Shown here in pieces: positions 9,428 to 17,740 of a stretch of DNA of 64,000 nucleotides. How positions within the stretch are numbered: the stretch's first letter is position 1; each line of letters begins with the position of its first letter. Origin of the DNA: Hymenobacter sp. BT188 (GTDB taxonomy: Bacteria > Bacteroidota > Bacteroidia > Cytophagales > Hymenobacteraceae); contig NZ_JACSCW010000004.1 in NCBI RefSeq assembly GCF_014333585.1, positions 558,001-622,000 of the forward strand. The letters are read 5' to 3'. The translations under genes were made by a program, and so were the position numbers. The notes beneath the pieces are model-generated. The model was not told the origin of the DNA. It ran no database searches and saw only the letters and a program-made list of their open reading frames with translations.

Positions 9428-10300
9428 ATGCCTATTCTCGACTCCGAGCTCATTCTGAACCGCGACGGCAGCGTGTATCACCTCAACCTGCTGCCTGATC
9501 ATATTTCCGAAACCATTATTACCGTTGGCGACCCAGACAGGGTGGCGCTGGTGAGTCAGCACTTTGACTCCATCGAGACGCAGGTAAACAAGCGCGAGTT
9601 CGTGACCCACGTGGGCTACTACAAGGGCAAGCGCATCGCGGTAATTTCTACTGGCATTGGCACCGATAACATTGATATAGTGCTGAATGAGCTGGATGCA
9701 CTGGTGAATATTGACTTTATAACACGCGAGCCGCGGCCCATGGAAGAGCGCATTACGCTGCGCATTATTCGGGTAGGTACCAGCGGCGCTTTGCAGCCTG
9801 ATATTCCGTTAGGTGCTCACCTCGTGACAGAACACGGCGTAGGCCTTGATGCCCTTATGCAGTTTTATCCGCTGGTAGAAACCGGTCTGGAGGTGGAAGT
9901 AGGTACTGGCATCCAAAAGGCTTTGCAGCTCGATTATCGCCCGTACTGCGTGCGTGGCCACGATCTTATTCGGGAACAGATTGGGGCTGGAATGCTGACT
10001 GGTAACACACTCACGTGCCCTGGTTTCTATGGTCCGCAGGGCCGCGTACTCCGCCTCGATTTACGTCAGCCCGATCTGATTAAGCAGTTTCAGAACTTCC
10101 GGTACGAAAGCGCTGAAGGTGAATTCCGCCTCACCAACTTTGAGATGGAAACCGCCGGCTATTATGCGCTAGGCCGCATGCTGGGCCACGAAATTGTATC
10201 GCTGAATGCGATTGTGGCTAATCGGTCTACCGGCGAATTTGCCACTAATGCCGAACAAACCATGAACGATCTAATTGCCAAAACGCTGGATCGTTGCTAA
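9428..10300 (+). CDS. Nucleoside phosphorylase (uridine phosphorylase-like)
   Basis: Phosphorolysis of a nucleoside to free base and (deoxy)ribose-1-phosphate; PNP/UDP phosphorylase family. Visible family elements are TVGDPDRVALVSQHFD (phosphate-binding GDPxR), ISTGIGTDNIDIVLNEL, IRVGTSGALQPDI and NFEMETAGYYALGRMLG (the ExE/M-E-T nucleoside-binding segment). I chose the ATG at 9428, immediately before ILDSELILN; a 12-residue upstream extension from 9392 has no support. The insertion PREPMEERITLR and the GPQGRVLRL region resemble the Bacteroidetes uridine phosphorylase branch, but base specificity cannot be read from sequence. It is divergent from gdhA and closed by a motif-pair terminator. 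Confidence 0.87.
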   Translation: MPILDSELILNRDGSVYHLNLLPDHISETIITVGDPDRVALVSQHFDSIETQVNKREFVTHVGYYKGKRIAVISTGIGTDNIDIVLNELDALVNIDFITREPRPMEERITLRIIRVGTSGALQPDIPLGAHLVTEHGVGLDALMQFYPLVETGLEVEVGTGIQKALQLDYRPYCVRGHDLIREQIGAGMLTGNTLTCPGFYGPQGRVLRLDLRQPDLIKQFQNFRYESAEGEFRLTNFEMETAGYYALGRMLGHEIVSLNAIVANRSTGEFATNAEQTMNDLIAKTLDRC

Positions 10301-10312
10301 CAACTCTTAAAC

Positions 10313-10350
10313 AAAAAAGCCCCCCGGAGCATCACTGGGGGGCTTTTTTG
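10313..10350 (+). terminator. Terminator built from an inverted GCCCCCC motif pair
   Basis: A-run plus GCCCCCC (10319-10325) faces GGGGGGC (10337-10343) plus six T. It follows the nucleoside phosphorylase stop and, read in reverse, also serves the convergent small gene at 10353-10652. Confidence 0.85.
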
Positions 10351-10352
10351 TT

Positions 10353-10652
10353 TTAGTAAAATTCGAAGTGAAGTATAGCACGTAGGGGAATGGTGGTTCC
10401 TGCTTTTAGTGTAATATACTCTTCGTGGGCAGCCCACACGGTGGTTTGCACGCGTTTAGTGACGCCATCGGCCGTTTGAAAATAAATATCCAACTTGCCT
10501 TGGTACCCGTTGCCTAACGTCGCAGCGCGCTCAGCATCACGGCGACGCTTGAGCTTCGCTTCCGGGTCGGTAAGCACATCATCGTGGGGAAATATTTGGC
10601 CGGAAATCGTTTCTTTTTCGACGGTCACAACATCGGTAAAGTCAGCGTTCAT
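10353..10652 (-). CDS. Conserved hypothetical protein, 99 residues
   Basis: Small soluble protein that I cannot assign to a named family. It has a charged N-terminal half with a KLKRRRDAERAATLGNGYQGK basic/helical patch and a C-terminal half that looks like beta strands (LDIYFQTADGVTKRVQTTVWAAHEEYITLKAGTTIPLRAI). The segment 'ttvWaa.eeyItLKaG.tIPl..I' resembles an OB or SH3-like barrel and recurs, as I remember it, as a conserved small protein of Cytophagales; this is not verified. It sits alone between convergent and co-directional neighbours, ending inside the terminator shared with the nucleoside phosphorylase gene. Confidence 0.7.
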   Translation of the reverse strand: MNADFTDVVTVEKETISGQIFPHDDVLTDPEAKLKRRRDAERAATLGNGYQGKLDIYFQTADGVTKRVQTTVWAAHEEYITLKAGTTIPLRAILHFEFY

Positions 10653-10776
10653 AGCACAAAACGGTTAAGTGTGCAAAATGCCTGTGAAGCGGCAGAGGCA
10701 GTACCGTAGATCGGCAAAGTAATCCAGACAAGCCGAATTACAGTAAGCGCCCCAGAGGCATTATATATGTTATTGT

Positions 10777-11790
10777 CTACGTTAAAGCCGTCAAAAAAGC
10801 CATCGTATCCACGCCATCGGCATAGTCGCTTACGCTAGGGCATTGAGCCTGCCCAAAGGCGAAGCTGCCCGGAAATTGCCCCCCAGCCGACACCAAGCAC
10901 TGCGTTTGATTAGCTACCTGCGCCAGTTGCTGCTGAAGGTCGGCCTCGTCGCGGTAGGTGCCGTAATGGACTACCGAAATCGGCGACACGAGTTGGGCGC
11001 TTTCCGTGAACAGCACAAAGCCATTGTCGAAGTGCGGCACGCGGTTTACCAGCAGAATACTCTTGTTGTAGTCGTAGTTGTTTTGGTAGCGGTTCTGTTC
11101 CAGCACACGCTCCCAGGGTTGCAGATTGTCCAGCAGCTTATCAAAGCGGTAGTCTTTGGGCACCAAGAGCTTCGATACGTTGCGGCAACCTAGGCCGTAG
11201 TATTGGAAAATGTCGGCACCCAAGGCGGCTAGCTCTTCTGGAGTTTCTTGGCCCGATAAAATTCCTAAGCTGGTGCGGTTGCGGCGGATGAGGTTGGGCT
11301 TGTTGCGGAAATAATATTCGAAGTAGCGGCCTGTATTATCGGAGCCGGTAGCAATGAAGGCATCGGCGGCATTCAGGCGCTCTACGAAAGTGATGCGTTC
11401 AGCCATGCGCGGCTCAATGCGCGTGAACTCATTTACAATCCAGTGCATCAGAAATTTGTCGTCGGAGCTGGGTTTTGCCAACAGATTGTGCCCGCTGAGC
11501 ACTACGCACAGCAAATCGTGGAAGCCCACCAACGGAATATTGCCTGCCATCACTACACCCACAGCACGCGGCGTAGGGGGTTCGGCTGAATAACGGTTTG
11601 CCCAGGTTCGAAAGCTATCTTCTTCCAGCAAGCGCGCAATTCCATCCAGGGCCGAGGCGACGTTGGGCGCATCGAACCACGAATTATTATTACGAGCTCG
11701 ACTAAAAAGGTCGGCTTTTTCGTCTTCGGTGAGGTGGCGTAGGCGTTGGCCAAGGGCAATGAAAGCAGCTTGGCGTTCGGAATATGTCAT
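10777..11790 (-). CDS. Acyl-CoA reductase (LuxC-like aldehyde dehydrogenase fold)
   Basis: Predicted NAD(P)H-dependent reductase of acyl-CoA or acyl thioesters. The protein has the LuxC-type features VGVVMAGNIPLVGFHDLLCVVLSGHNLLAKPSSDD (residues about 77-112), FIATGSDNTGRYFEYYF, and YYGLGCRNVSKLLVPKD, where the Cys of GLGCRNVS occupies the position of the catalytic nucleophile. At 337 residues it is shorter than LuxC (about 480), the usual length of the Bacteroidetes version. It is divergent from the 4Fe-4S ferredoxin gene; this gene pair recurs in Bacteroidetes and suggests electron supply or shared regulation. The physiological substrate is unknown. A motif copy (10878-10884) encodes part of SAGGQF. 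Confidence 0.85.
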   Translation of the reverse strand: MTYSERQAAFIALGQRLRHLTEDEKADLFSRARNNNSWFDAPNVASALDGIARLLEEDSFRTWANRYSAEPPTPRAVGVVMAGNIPLVGFHDLLCVVLSGHNLLAKPSSDDKFLMHWIVNEFTRIEPRMAERITFVERLNAADAFIATGSDNTGRYFEYYFRNKPNLIRRNRTSLGILSGQETPEELAALGADIFQYYGLGCRNVSKLLVPKDYRFDKLLDNLQPWERVLEQNRYQNNYDYNKSILLVNRVPHFDNGFVLFTESAQLVSPISVVHYGTYRDEADLQQQLAQVANQTQCLVSAGGQFPGSFAFGQAQCPSVSDYADGVDTMAFLTALT

Positions 11791-11932
11791 TAGGTTAAAC
11801 GTTTCTGATAAGTGGAACTGGTTGGTACGATGACAGAAAAAGCCATTATACTACAGTGGGAACAGCCGTGAGAGACAAATTTTCGTTTATTCGTCCCTCA
11901 AAGCTGAACATTCAAAATTAAAACAAGGTTAG

Positions 11933-12379
<447 letters not shown>

Positions 12380-12411
12380 CCAACGCAGCCCGTGATTTTA
12401 GGATGTAGCTT

Positions 12412-12450
12412 ATAAAAAGCCCCCCAGAAAAGTTCTGGGGGGCTTTTTTG
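12412..12450 (+). terminator. Terminator: inverted GCCCCCC motif pair, 16-bp perfect stem
   Basis: Arms 12414-12429 and 12433-12448 are perfect inverted copies of AAAAAGCCCCCCAGAA around a three-base loop, followed by T. It lies between ferredoxin (+) and the convergent sugar amidotransferase gene (-) and can serve both. It shows the full consensus of the window-wide motif. Confidence 0.9.
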
Positions 12451-12477
12451 CAGATATGAGTGTAACGAAATCAGGGT

Positions 12478-13722
12478 TTATGTACCACAGTTAAAATACT
12501 TGTCGTAAGCTGACTCTGGAATCAGATTCAGTTGGCTCAGTACCTTGATAGGCCAGCGCAGCCGCCGAATGAGCGAATAGTTATTCGGGTAGTCGCGGAA
12601 CGTTTTAGGGGGTGTAGCTACAATCTGGTCGAACTCCGCACGTGTCAGGCCAAGGCGCTTGATACAGAGGTCAATCACGCGCGGGTCTTCTATGGAATTG
12701 ATATGGGAGGTGCGCTCTAAAGCTTCTTCCCGCGACATCTGACCTGAGCGCACCAGAGCTGAATAGTTGAACAGTCGGCGGTCGATGTTGAACTTGGTGC
12801 GGTTGAGGTAGTAGATAACGCTCTGGTAAAGGTCGTCGAAGTAATGAGCGCCCGGATTTACCCAGTCCAGTTCACGAGCAATCAACTCGTCAACATCTGC
12901 TCGCACATAGTCGATGTGGTAAAGCAGCGTTACCGTCTTAATGCGCCGCACAAAGGCGTAGTAAAACATCTCCTTCAAATCCAGATTGAAACCCGGATCA
13001 GCGGGCGACCAAGGTCGCAGCGGCACCGTGCCGAAGCGCTTATGCACAGCTTTCAAGTAGCGGCCATCCAGATAATTCCAGGATAACGGGCAGATGCCTT
13101 CGGTACGGAAACTCTGGCCAATCACGATGCGCTGAATGCCTTCCTTTGCGGCTACTCCATACAAAGCAGTAGCAATGCCGAGGTCAGTGCCTTCCTCCAT
13201 ATCAGGAGTGGAGGCTTTGAGAAAAGCAATTTTGAGGTCTTTGGATTCGCGCCAGTCGGAGGTGATGGTGCGAAGCTCTACGCCCAGCTTACGGCAAGCT
13301 TTTACCATGTTCTCGCCCGCCACAGGATTACCAAAGCCGTCATTGAAATGCACCGCCAGCGGACGCAGCTTCAGCTTTGTGACGCAATACCAGAGCGTAA
13401 ACGAACTGTCGCGGCCGCCGCTTACGCCCAGTACGCAGTCGTATTTCTTGCCCCGGCCCGCACGCTTGATATCGTCGGCAAGCTTCTGCACTTGCAAGCG
13501 GCCAGCTTCACCCAGCGGAAAAGCTTTATCAAACTTGTCGTGCAAGGCACAGAAGCTGCACTCGCCGCGGCTATCAAACTGAATACCAGGCACGGTGCTA
13601 TCCATAATACACCGAGTGCAGCGCTGGGATGGCGCCTTCGGCTGTTGAGCAGACACAGTTGTAGCAGTGAGCTCCGTTGTGCTGGTCGGTGCGTTAGTAG
13701 AGGATGAAAGTGGAGCGGACAA
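12478..13722 (-). CDS. N-acetyl sugar amidotransferase (WbpG/PseA/LegX-like)
   Basis: ATP-dependent PP-loop enzyme family that converts an N-acetyl group on a nucleotide sugar to an acetamidino group. Two CxxC pairs (Cys35/38 in CTRCIMD and Cys55/58 in CSFC) form a probable zinc site, followed by the PP-loop signature SGGRDSS (residues 101-107), VHFNDGFGNP, and the family C-terminal part with IGQSFRTEG and PLSWNYLDGRYLKAVH. Length (414) fits if the Ser/Thr-rich first 30 residues are real; the true start could be a little further in. In known systems ammonia comes from HisH/HisF-like partners; neither is present here. Instead a nitrilase-superfamily hydrolase gene lies directly upstream in the same orientation. 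Substrate and pathway are therefore open. Confidence 0.85.
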   Translation of the reverse strand: MSAPLSSSTNAPTSTTELTATTVSAQQPKAPSQRCTRCIMDSTVPGIQFDSRGECSFCALHDKFDKAFPLGEAGRLQVQKLADDIKRAGRGKKYDCVLGVSGGRDSSFTLWYCVTKLKLRPLAVHFNDGFGNPVAGENMVKACRKLGVELRTITSDWRESKDLKIAFLKASTPDMEEGTDLGIATALYGVAAKEGIQRIVIGQSFRTEGICPLSWNYLDGRYLKAVHKRFGTVPLRPWSPADPGFNLDLKEMFYYAFVRRIKTVTLLYHIDYVRADVDELIARELDWVNPGAHYFDDLYQSVIYYLNRTKFNIDRRLFNYSALVRSGQMSREEALERTSHINSIEDPRVIDLCIKRLGLTRAEFDQIVATPPKTFRDYPNNYSLIRRLRWPIKVLSQLNLIPESAYDKYFNCGT

Positions 13723-13806
13723 GCGGCAAAGTAAAAGTGAAAGACTATGAAATCTGAGGCTTTGCTTAGTGGGGTTTATAACGTGAATAAATGGATAGGC
13801 GTTATT

Positions 13807-14778
13807 CTAAAGCAACTTATCAAACTGATAGCCTTTGCGTTGGAGCATTTCGCCAATGGCCGTTCCCTGCTCCGGACGAATAGGGCGAGGCAAATCGGCC
13901 ACTACCAAATCACCCGCAAACTCATTAAAAGTACCCTGGGCGCGCACGCCACTCGCATCGACCGCCAAAGAGCAGCCAACGCTTTTCTTGCCCTCATACG
14001 GCCCGCCTACAATATAGCCCACCGACGTGGTCCCGACCACCACTACATTATAGAGGCGAGCCAAAATTGAAAATGGATTTACCCACTTTTCGCGGTACGG
14101 ATCATCTTCTTCCGTCAGCGAATAATCGACGGTCCAGGAAGAAGGAGAGATAATAAACTCAGCGCCCATACGAGCCAGCGTGTGGCCAATGGGCAAGCCA
14201 TCGAGGTAGTTGTCGGCGCAGATATTAACCCCGATTTTACCTAAAGGCGTGTCCACTACGTTCAGAGTTTGGCCCACGGAGTAAAACGGCAACTCAACCC
14301 CTAATAAGTTTATCTTGTGATATTTAACGATGATTTCGCCTTCGGGATTTATTAGAATAGCGGCGTTGTAATTACGGCCATTCAACCGCTCCGTAAGGCC
14401 AGCGCACACATAGATCTTGTGCTTGCTTGCCTGCTGGCAAAGCAAGTCGCTGAATGGTCCTGGAATAGGCTGTGCTTCTGTGAGGGCGCTCGGATGTGTC
14501 CAGGCAAAATCTAGCGTTTCGGGCAGCAGGATCAACTCACAGCCTTGCTGCGCTGCCTCACCAATCATGCGGGCGGCTCGCTCCAAGTTGCGCGTTGGCT
14601 CCCCGCCCTCCACCAGTAGTTGGCCCATCCCGACTCGTACGGAGGTAGTGGGGGGCAAAACAACCGGCTCAGGCGTGCTGGGGGTAACTTTAGGTACTTT
14701 TCGAAAGGAGAACAAAGCGGCCATGCCGACTTGGGGGAGAGTGGAGAACTTGTAAAAATAATTTAAAAAACGGCTCAC
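13807..14778 (-). CDS. Carbon-nitrogen hydrolase (nitrilase superfamily)
   Basis: Hydrolyses a C-N bond of an amide, carbamoyl or related substrate. The Glu-Lys-Cys triad is visible: Glu87 in ILLPETLDF, Lys155 in VKYHKINLLG, Cys187 in GVNICADNYLDG. The segment EFIISPSSWTVD follows as expected. The first ~45 residues (MSRFLNYFYKF... and a Pro-rich stretch) lie outside the domain; MAALFSF at residue 19 is an alternative start. It precedes the N-acetyl sugar amidotransferase gene by 84 bases on the same strand, so the two may be co-transcribed and the amidase could release ammonia for the PP-loop enzyme, as in glutamine-dependent NAD synthetase; this is inference. A motif copy (14650) encodes L-P-P-T. 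Confidence 0.85.
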   Translation of the reverse strand: MSRFLNYFYKFSTLPQVGMAALFSFRKVPKVTPSTPEPVVLPPTTSVRVGMGQLLVEGGEPTRNLERAARMIGEAAQQGCELILLPETLDFAWTHPSALTEAQPIPGPFSDLLCQQASKHKIYVCAGLTERLNGRNYNAAILINPEGEIIVKYHKINLLGVELPFYSVGQTLNVVDTPLGKIGVNICADNYLDGLPIGHTLARMGAEFIISPSSWTVDYSLTEEDDPYREKWVNPFSILARLYNVVVVGTTSVGYIVGGPYEGKKSVGCSLAVDASGVRAQGTFNEFAGDLVVADLPRPIRPEQGTAIGEMLQRKGYQFDKLL

Positions 14779-14825
14779 TAGATTAAAAATACATTAAACC
14801 TAGAGCTTAGCCATTCGTCAAGTGG

Positions 14826-14833
14826 CAAAGGTA
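14826..14833 (-). promoter_or_regulatory. -7 promoter box of the nitrilase-family gene
   Basis: Read on the minus strand this is TACCTTTG, a perfect TAnnTTTG box, about 48 bases before the start at 14778. No -33 match is evident. It is divergent from the valS promoter. Confidence 0.45.
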
Positions 14834-14914
14834 GGACCAGAAGATAAGAATTGACATTCCTTGGCACTTTAGCCAATCTGATGTTCTGGGGGGCATTTGC
14901 CCAGTTGAAATGCC

Positions 14915-14922
14915 TACTTTTG
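14915..14922 (+). promoter_or_regulatory. -7 promoter box of valS
   Basis: TACTTTTG is a perfect TAnnTTTG box, 35 bases before the ATG at 14957. A TTTG at 14896-14899 is somewhat close for a -33 element. GCCCCCC motif copies lie on both sides (14888-14894 and 14944-14950). Confidence 0.5.
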
Positions 14923-14956
14923 TCATTGTTTAGAACTGAATTTGCCCCCCGCGCCC

Positions 14957-17587
14957 ATGTCCATCGCCAAAACCTATACTCCCGCCGACGTAGAAGCCAA
15001 ATGGTACGAGCGTTGGCAGGAGCAGGGCTTTTTTAAAGCCAAGCCCAACCCGCGTAAGCCTGCCTACTCCGTGGTGATTCCGCCGCCCAACGTGACGGGC
15101 GTGCTACACATGGGCCACATGCTCAATAATACCATTCAGGATGTGCTGGTGCGCCGTGCCCGTATGCAGGGCAAAGAAGCCTGCTGGGTGCCCGGCACCG
15201 ACCATGCCTCCATTGCTACTGAAGCCAAAGTAGTAGCCCTACTAAAGGAGAAAGGCATCGATAAGCGCGACCTGACCCGTGAGGAGTTCCTAGCGCATGC
15301 CTGGGAATGGAAGGAGAAATACGGTGGTATCATACTGGAGCAGCTCAAAAAGCTGGGTGCCTCCTGCGATTGGGACCGCACCCGCTTCACTATGGAGCCT
15401 GAGCTGACCGACGCTGTATTGCGCGTGTTCGTGGACTTGCACCAGAAGGGCCAGATTTACCGCGGTATCCGCATGGTAAACTGGGACCCACAGAGCCGCA
15501 CGGCTATTTCCGATGAGGAGGTAATTGCCAAGGATACCCAGGCCAAAATGTATTATCTGCGCTACCCAGTGGTAGGGCAGCAGGGCCAGTTTTTAACCGT
15601 AGCTACCTCGCGCCCCGAGACAATTATGGCCGACGTAGCGGTAGCTGTAAACCCCAACGATGAGCGCTACAAGCACCTACACGGCCAGCAAGTAAGCATT
15701 CCGTTGCTGGGACGCGCAGTTCCCATTATTCTGGATGAATATGTAGCCATTGACTTCGGAACAGGCGCGTTGAAAGTGACGCCGGCCCACGATTTGAACG
15801 ACTATGAACTAGGCGTAAAGCATAACCTGCCGGTTATCGACATTCTCAACGACGATGGCTCGCTGAATGAAAAGGCCGTGCTCTATGTAGGCCAAGATCG
15901 TTTTACTGCCCGCAAGCAGATAGCCAAAGATTTGCAGGCTGCTGGCTTGCTCGATAAGATCGAAGACTACGCTAGCGTGCTCCAAACTTCCGAGCGCACT
16001 GGGGCTGTCATTGAGCCGCGCCTGAGCATGCAGTGGTTCTGCAAAATGGACCATATGGCCGAAAAGGCGCTGGCCGTAGTGGAGAACGACGAAATCAAGC
16101 TGCACCCGCCCAAGTTTAAGAACATGTACCGGGTGTGGATGGAAAACGTGCACGACTGGTGCATCTCGCGGCAGCTCTGGTGGGGGCAGCGCATCCCGGC
16201 TTACTACCTGCCCGATGGCTCTTTCGTGGTTGCTCTCACCGCAGATGAAGCGCTTGAAGCAGCACGTGAAAAGAGCGGCAACGCCGATTTGAAAATCAGT
16301 GACTTGCGTCAGGATGAGGATGTGCTTGATACGTGGTTTTCGGCGTGGCTATGGCCGATTTCGGTGTTCGATGGATTTAAAGATCCGGACAACCCTGACA
16401 TCAACTATTTCTATCCTACCGACGACCTCGTAACGGCTCCCGAGATTCTGTTCTTCTGGGTGGCTCGCATGATTATGGCTGGTCTGGAGTACCGCAAAGA
16501 GGTGCCGTTCCGCAACGTGTACCTCACGGGCATCGTGCGCGACGACCAAGGCCGCAAGATGAGCAAGCAGCTCGGCAACTCGCCCGATCCTCTGGATCTT
16601 ATTGCCCAGTACGGCGCCGATGGGGTGCGCACCGGTATGCTGTTTTCGTCGCCCGCTGGTAACGACTTGCTGTTTGACATTCGCCTTGTGGAGCAGGGCC
16701 GCAACTTTACCAACAAGATCTGGAACGCCTTCCGTCTTACTCAGGGCTGGGAAATAAATCTTGACTTGCCTTTTGCGAATGAGAAAGCAGTAGAGTGGTT
16801 CGGAGCTAAGCTGCAAAGCGCTCAGATAGAGCTAGACGAGCACTTTGCCAAGTTCCGCATGTCGGATGCACTGATGACTGTGTATAAGCTCGTGTGGGAT
16901 GATTTCTGCTCGGTATATCTGGAAATGATCAAGCCAGCCTACCAAGCGCCTATCGACCCAGAAACGCTGCGCCAGACCACGGCTTACCTGGAAACGCTGC
17001 TTAAGCTCATGCACCCTTTCATGCCCTTTATTACCGAGGAGATCTGGCATGAGTTGGACGAGCGAGGAGAGAAAGAGTACGTGTGCGTGGCCGCCTGGCC
17101 CAAGCCGCAGCCGATGGCCAATGCTGCCGACATCCTCAGCCGCATGGATAAAGTGCTGGAGGTGGTAGCTGGCGTCCGCAACGTGCGCAACCAGAAAGGA
17201 ATCGGCCCTAATAAGCCCCTGACGCTGGCAGCCAAAACTGAGGAAGCTGCCTTGCTGCGCGATTATGACGGTGTAATTCGCAAGTTGGCGGCGCTGAGCG
17301 ACATTAGCTTCGTAAGCGCCGCCCCAACTGGCGCCGTAAGCTTCGTGCTAGGCACAGGCGAGTTTTTCATTCCCCTGGAAGGCCACATCGATTTAGGTGC
17401 CGAGCGCGAGCGCCTGACTAAGGAAATTGAGTATGCTCGCGGCTTCCTGGAGTCAGTTATGAAGAAACTGAGCAACGAAAAATTTGTGCAAAACGCCAAG
17501 CCCGACGTTTTGGAACGGGAGCGGCAGAAACAAGCCGACGCCGAAGGAAAAATCACGGCGCTGGAGCAAAGCTTAGCTGCGCTTTAG
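14957..17587 (+). CDS. valS: Valine--tRNA ligase
   Basis: Charges tRNA-Val with valine. Class I synthetase: HIGH-type HMGH at residues 51-54 (VLHMGHMLNNT), the CP1 editing domain with TSRPETIMADVAVAV and DFGTGALKVTPAHD (about 205-285), the DWCISRQLWWGQRIPAYY segment, and KMSKS-type KMSKQ near residue 534 (DDQGRKMSKQLGNSPDP). The C-terminal ~65 residues form the charged coiled-coil arm typical of ValRS (LGAERERLTKEIEYARGFLESV...). Length 876 is normal. The ATG at 14957 is preferred over an in-frame TTG 15 bases upstream. It is closed by a motif-pair terminator, and valS itself contains no motif copy. Confidence 0.97.
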   Translation: MSIAKTYTPADVEAKWYERWQEQGFFKAKPNPRKPAYSVVIPPPNVTGVLHMGHMLNNTIQDVLVRRARMQGKEACWVPGTDHASIATEAKVVALLKEKGIDKRDLTREEFLAHAWEWKEKYGGIILEQLKKLGASCDWDRTRFTMEPELTDAVLRVFVDLHQKGQIYRGIRMVNWDPQSRTAISDEEVIAKDTQAKMYYLRYPVVGQQGQFLTVATSRPETIMADVAVAVNPNDERYKHLHGQQVSIPLLGRAVPIILDEYVAIDFGTGALKVTPAHDLNDYELGVKHNLPVIDILNDDGSLNEKAVLYVGQDRFTARKQIAKDLQAAGLLDKIEDYASVLQTSERTGAVIEPRLSMQWFCKMDHMAEKALAVVENDEIKLHPPKFKNMYRVWMENVHDWCISRQLWWGQRIPAYYLPDGSFVVALTADEALEAAREKSGNADLKISDLRQDEDVLDTWFSAWLWPISVFDGFKDPDNPDINYFYPTDDLVTAPEILFFWVARMIMAGLEYRKEVPFRNVYLTGIVRDDQGRKMSKQLGNSPDPLDLIAQYGADGVRTGMLFSSPAGNDLLFDIRLVEQGRNFTNKIWNAFRLTQGWEINLDLPFANEKAVEWFGAKLQSAQIELDEHFAKFRMSDALMTVYKLVWDDFCSVYLEMIKPAYQAPIDPETLRQTTAYLETLLKLMHPFMPFITEEIWHELDERGEKEYVCVAAWPKPQPMANAADILSRMDKVLEVVAGVRNVRNQKGIGPNKPLTLAAKTEEAALLRDYDGVIRKLAALSDISFVSAAPTGAVSFVLGTGEFFIPLEGHIDLGAERERLTKEIEYARGFLESVMKKLSNEKFVQNAKPDVLERERQKQADAEGKITALEQSLAAL

Positions 17588-17600
17588 GTAGGGTGTAATA

Positions 17601-17636
17601 AAAAAGCCCCCCAGAACTTCGCTGGGGGGCTTTTTG
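17601..17636 (+). terminator. Terminator: inverted GCCCCCC motif pair after valS
   Basis: Arms 17601-17614 and 17622-17635 pair perfectly over 14 bases (AAAAAGCCCCCCAG) with a seven-base loop. It lies 14 bases after the valS stop. Confidence 0.9.
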
Positions 17637-17740
17637 TGAATAATCATTTCTGAAGCAATTATGCCTTCGTGCTGGGAGCAAGGCTGATTCATTTCTGTAC
17701 CTTTAGCTTGTTCTAAGTTCTAACCTCAGCCTAACATTCT

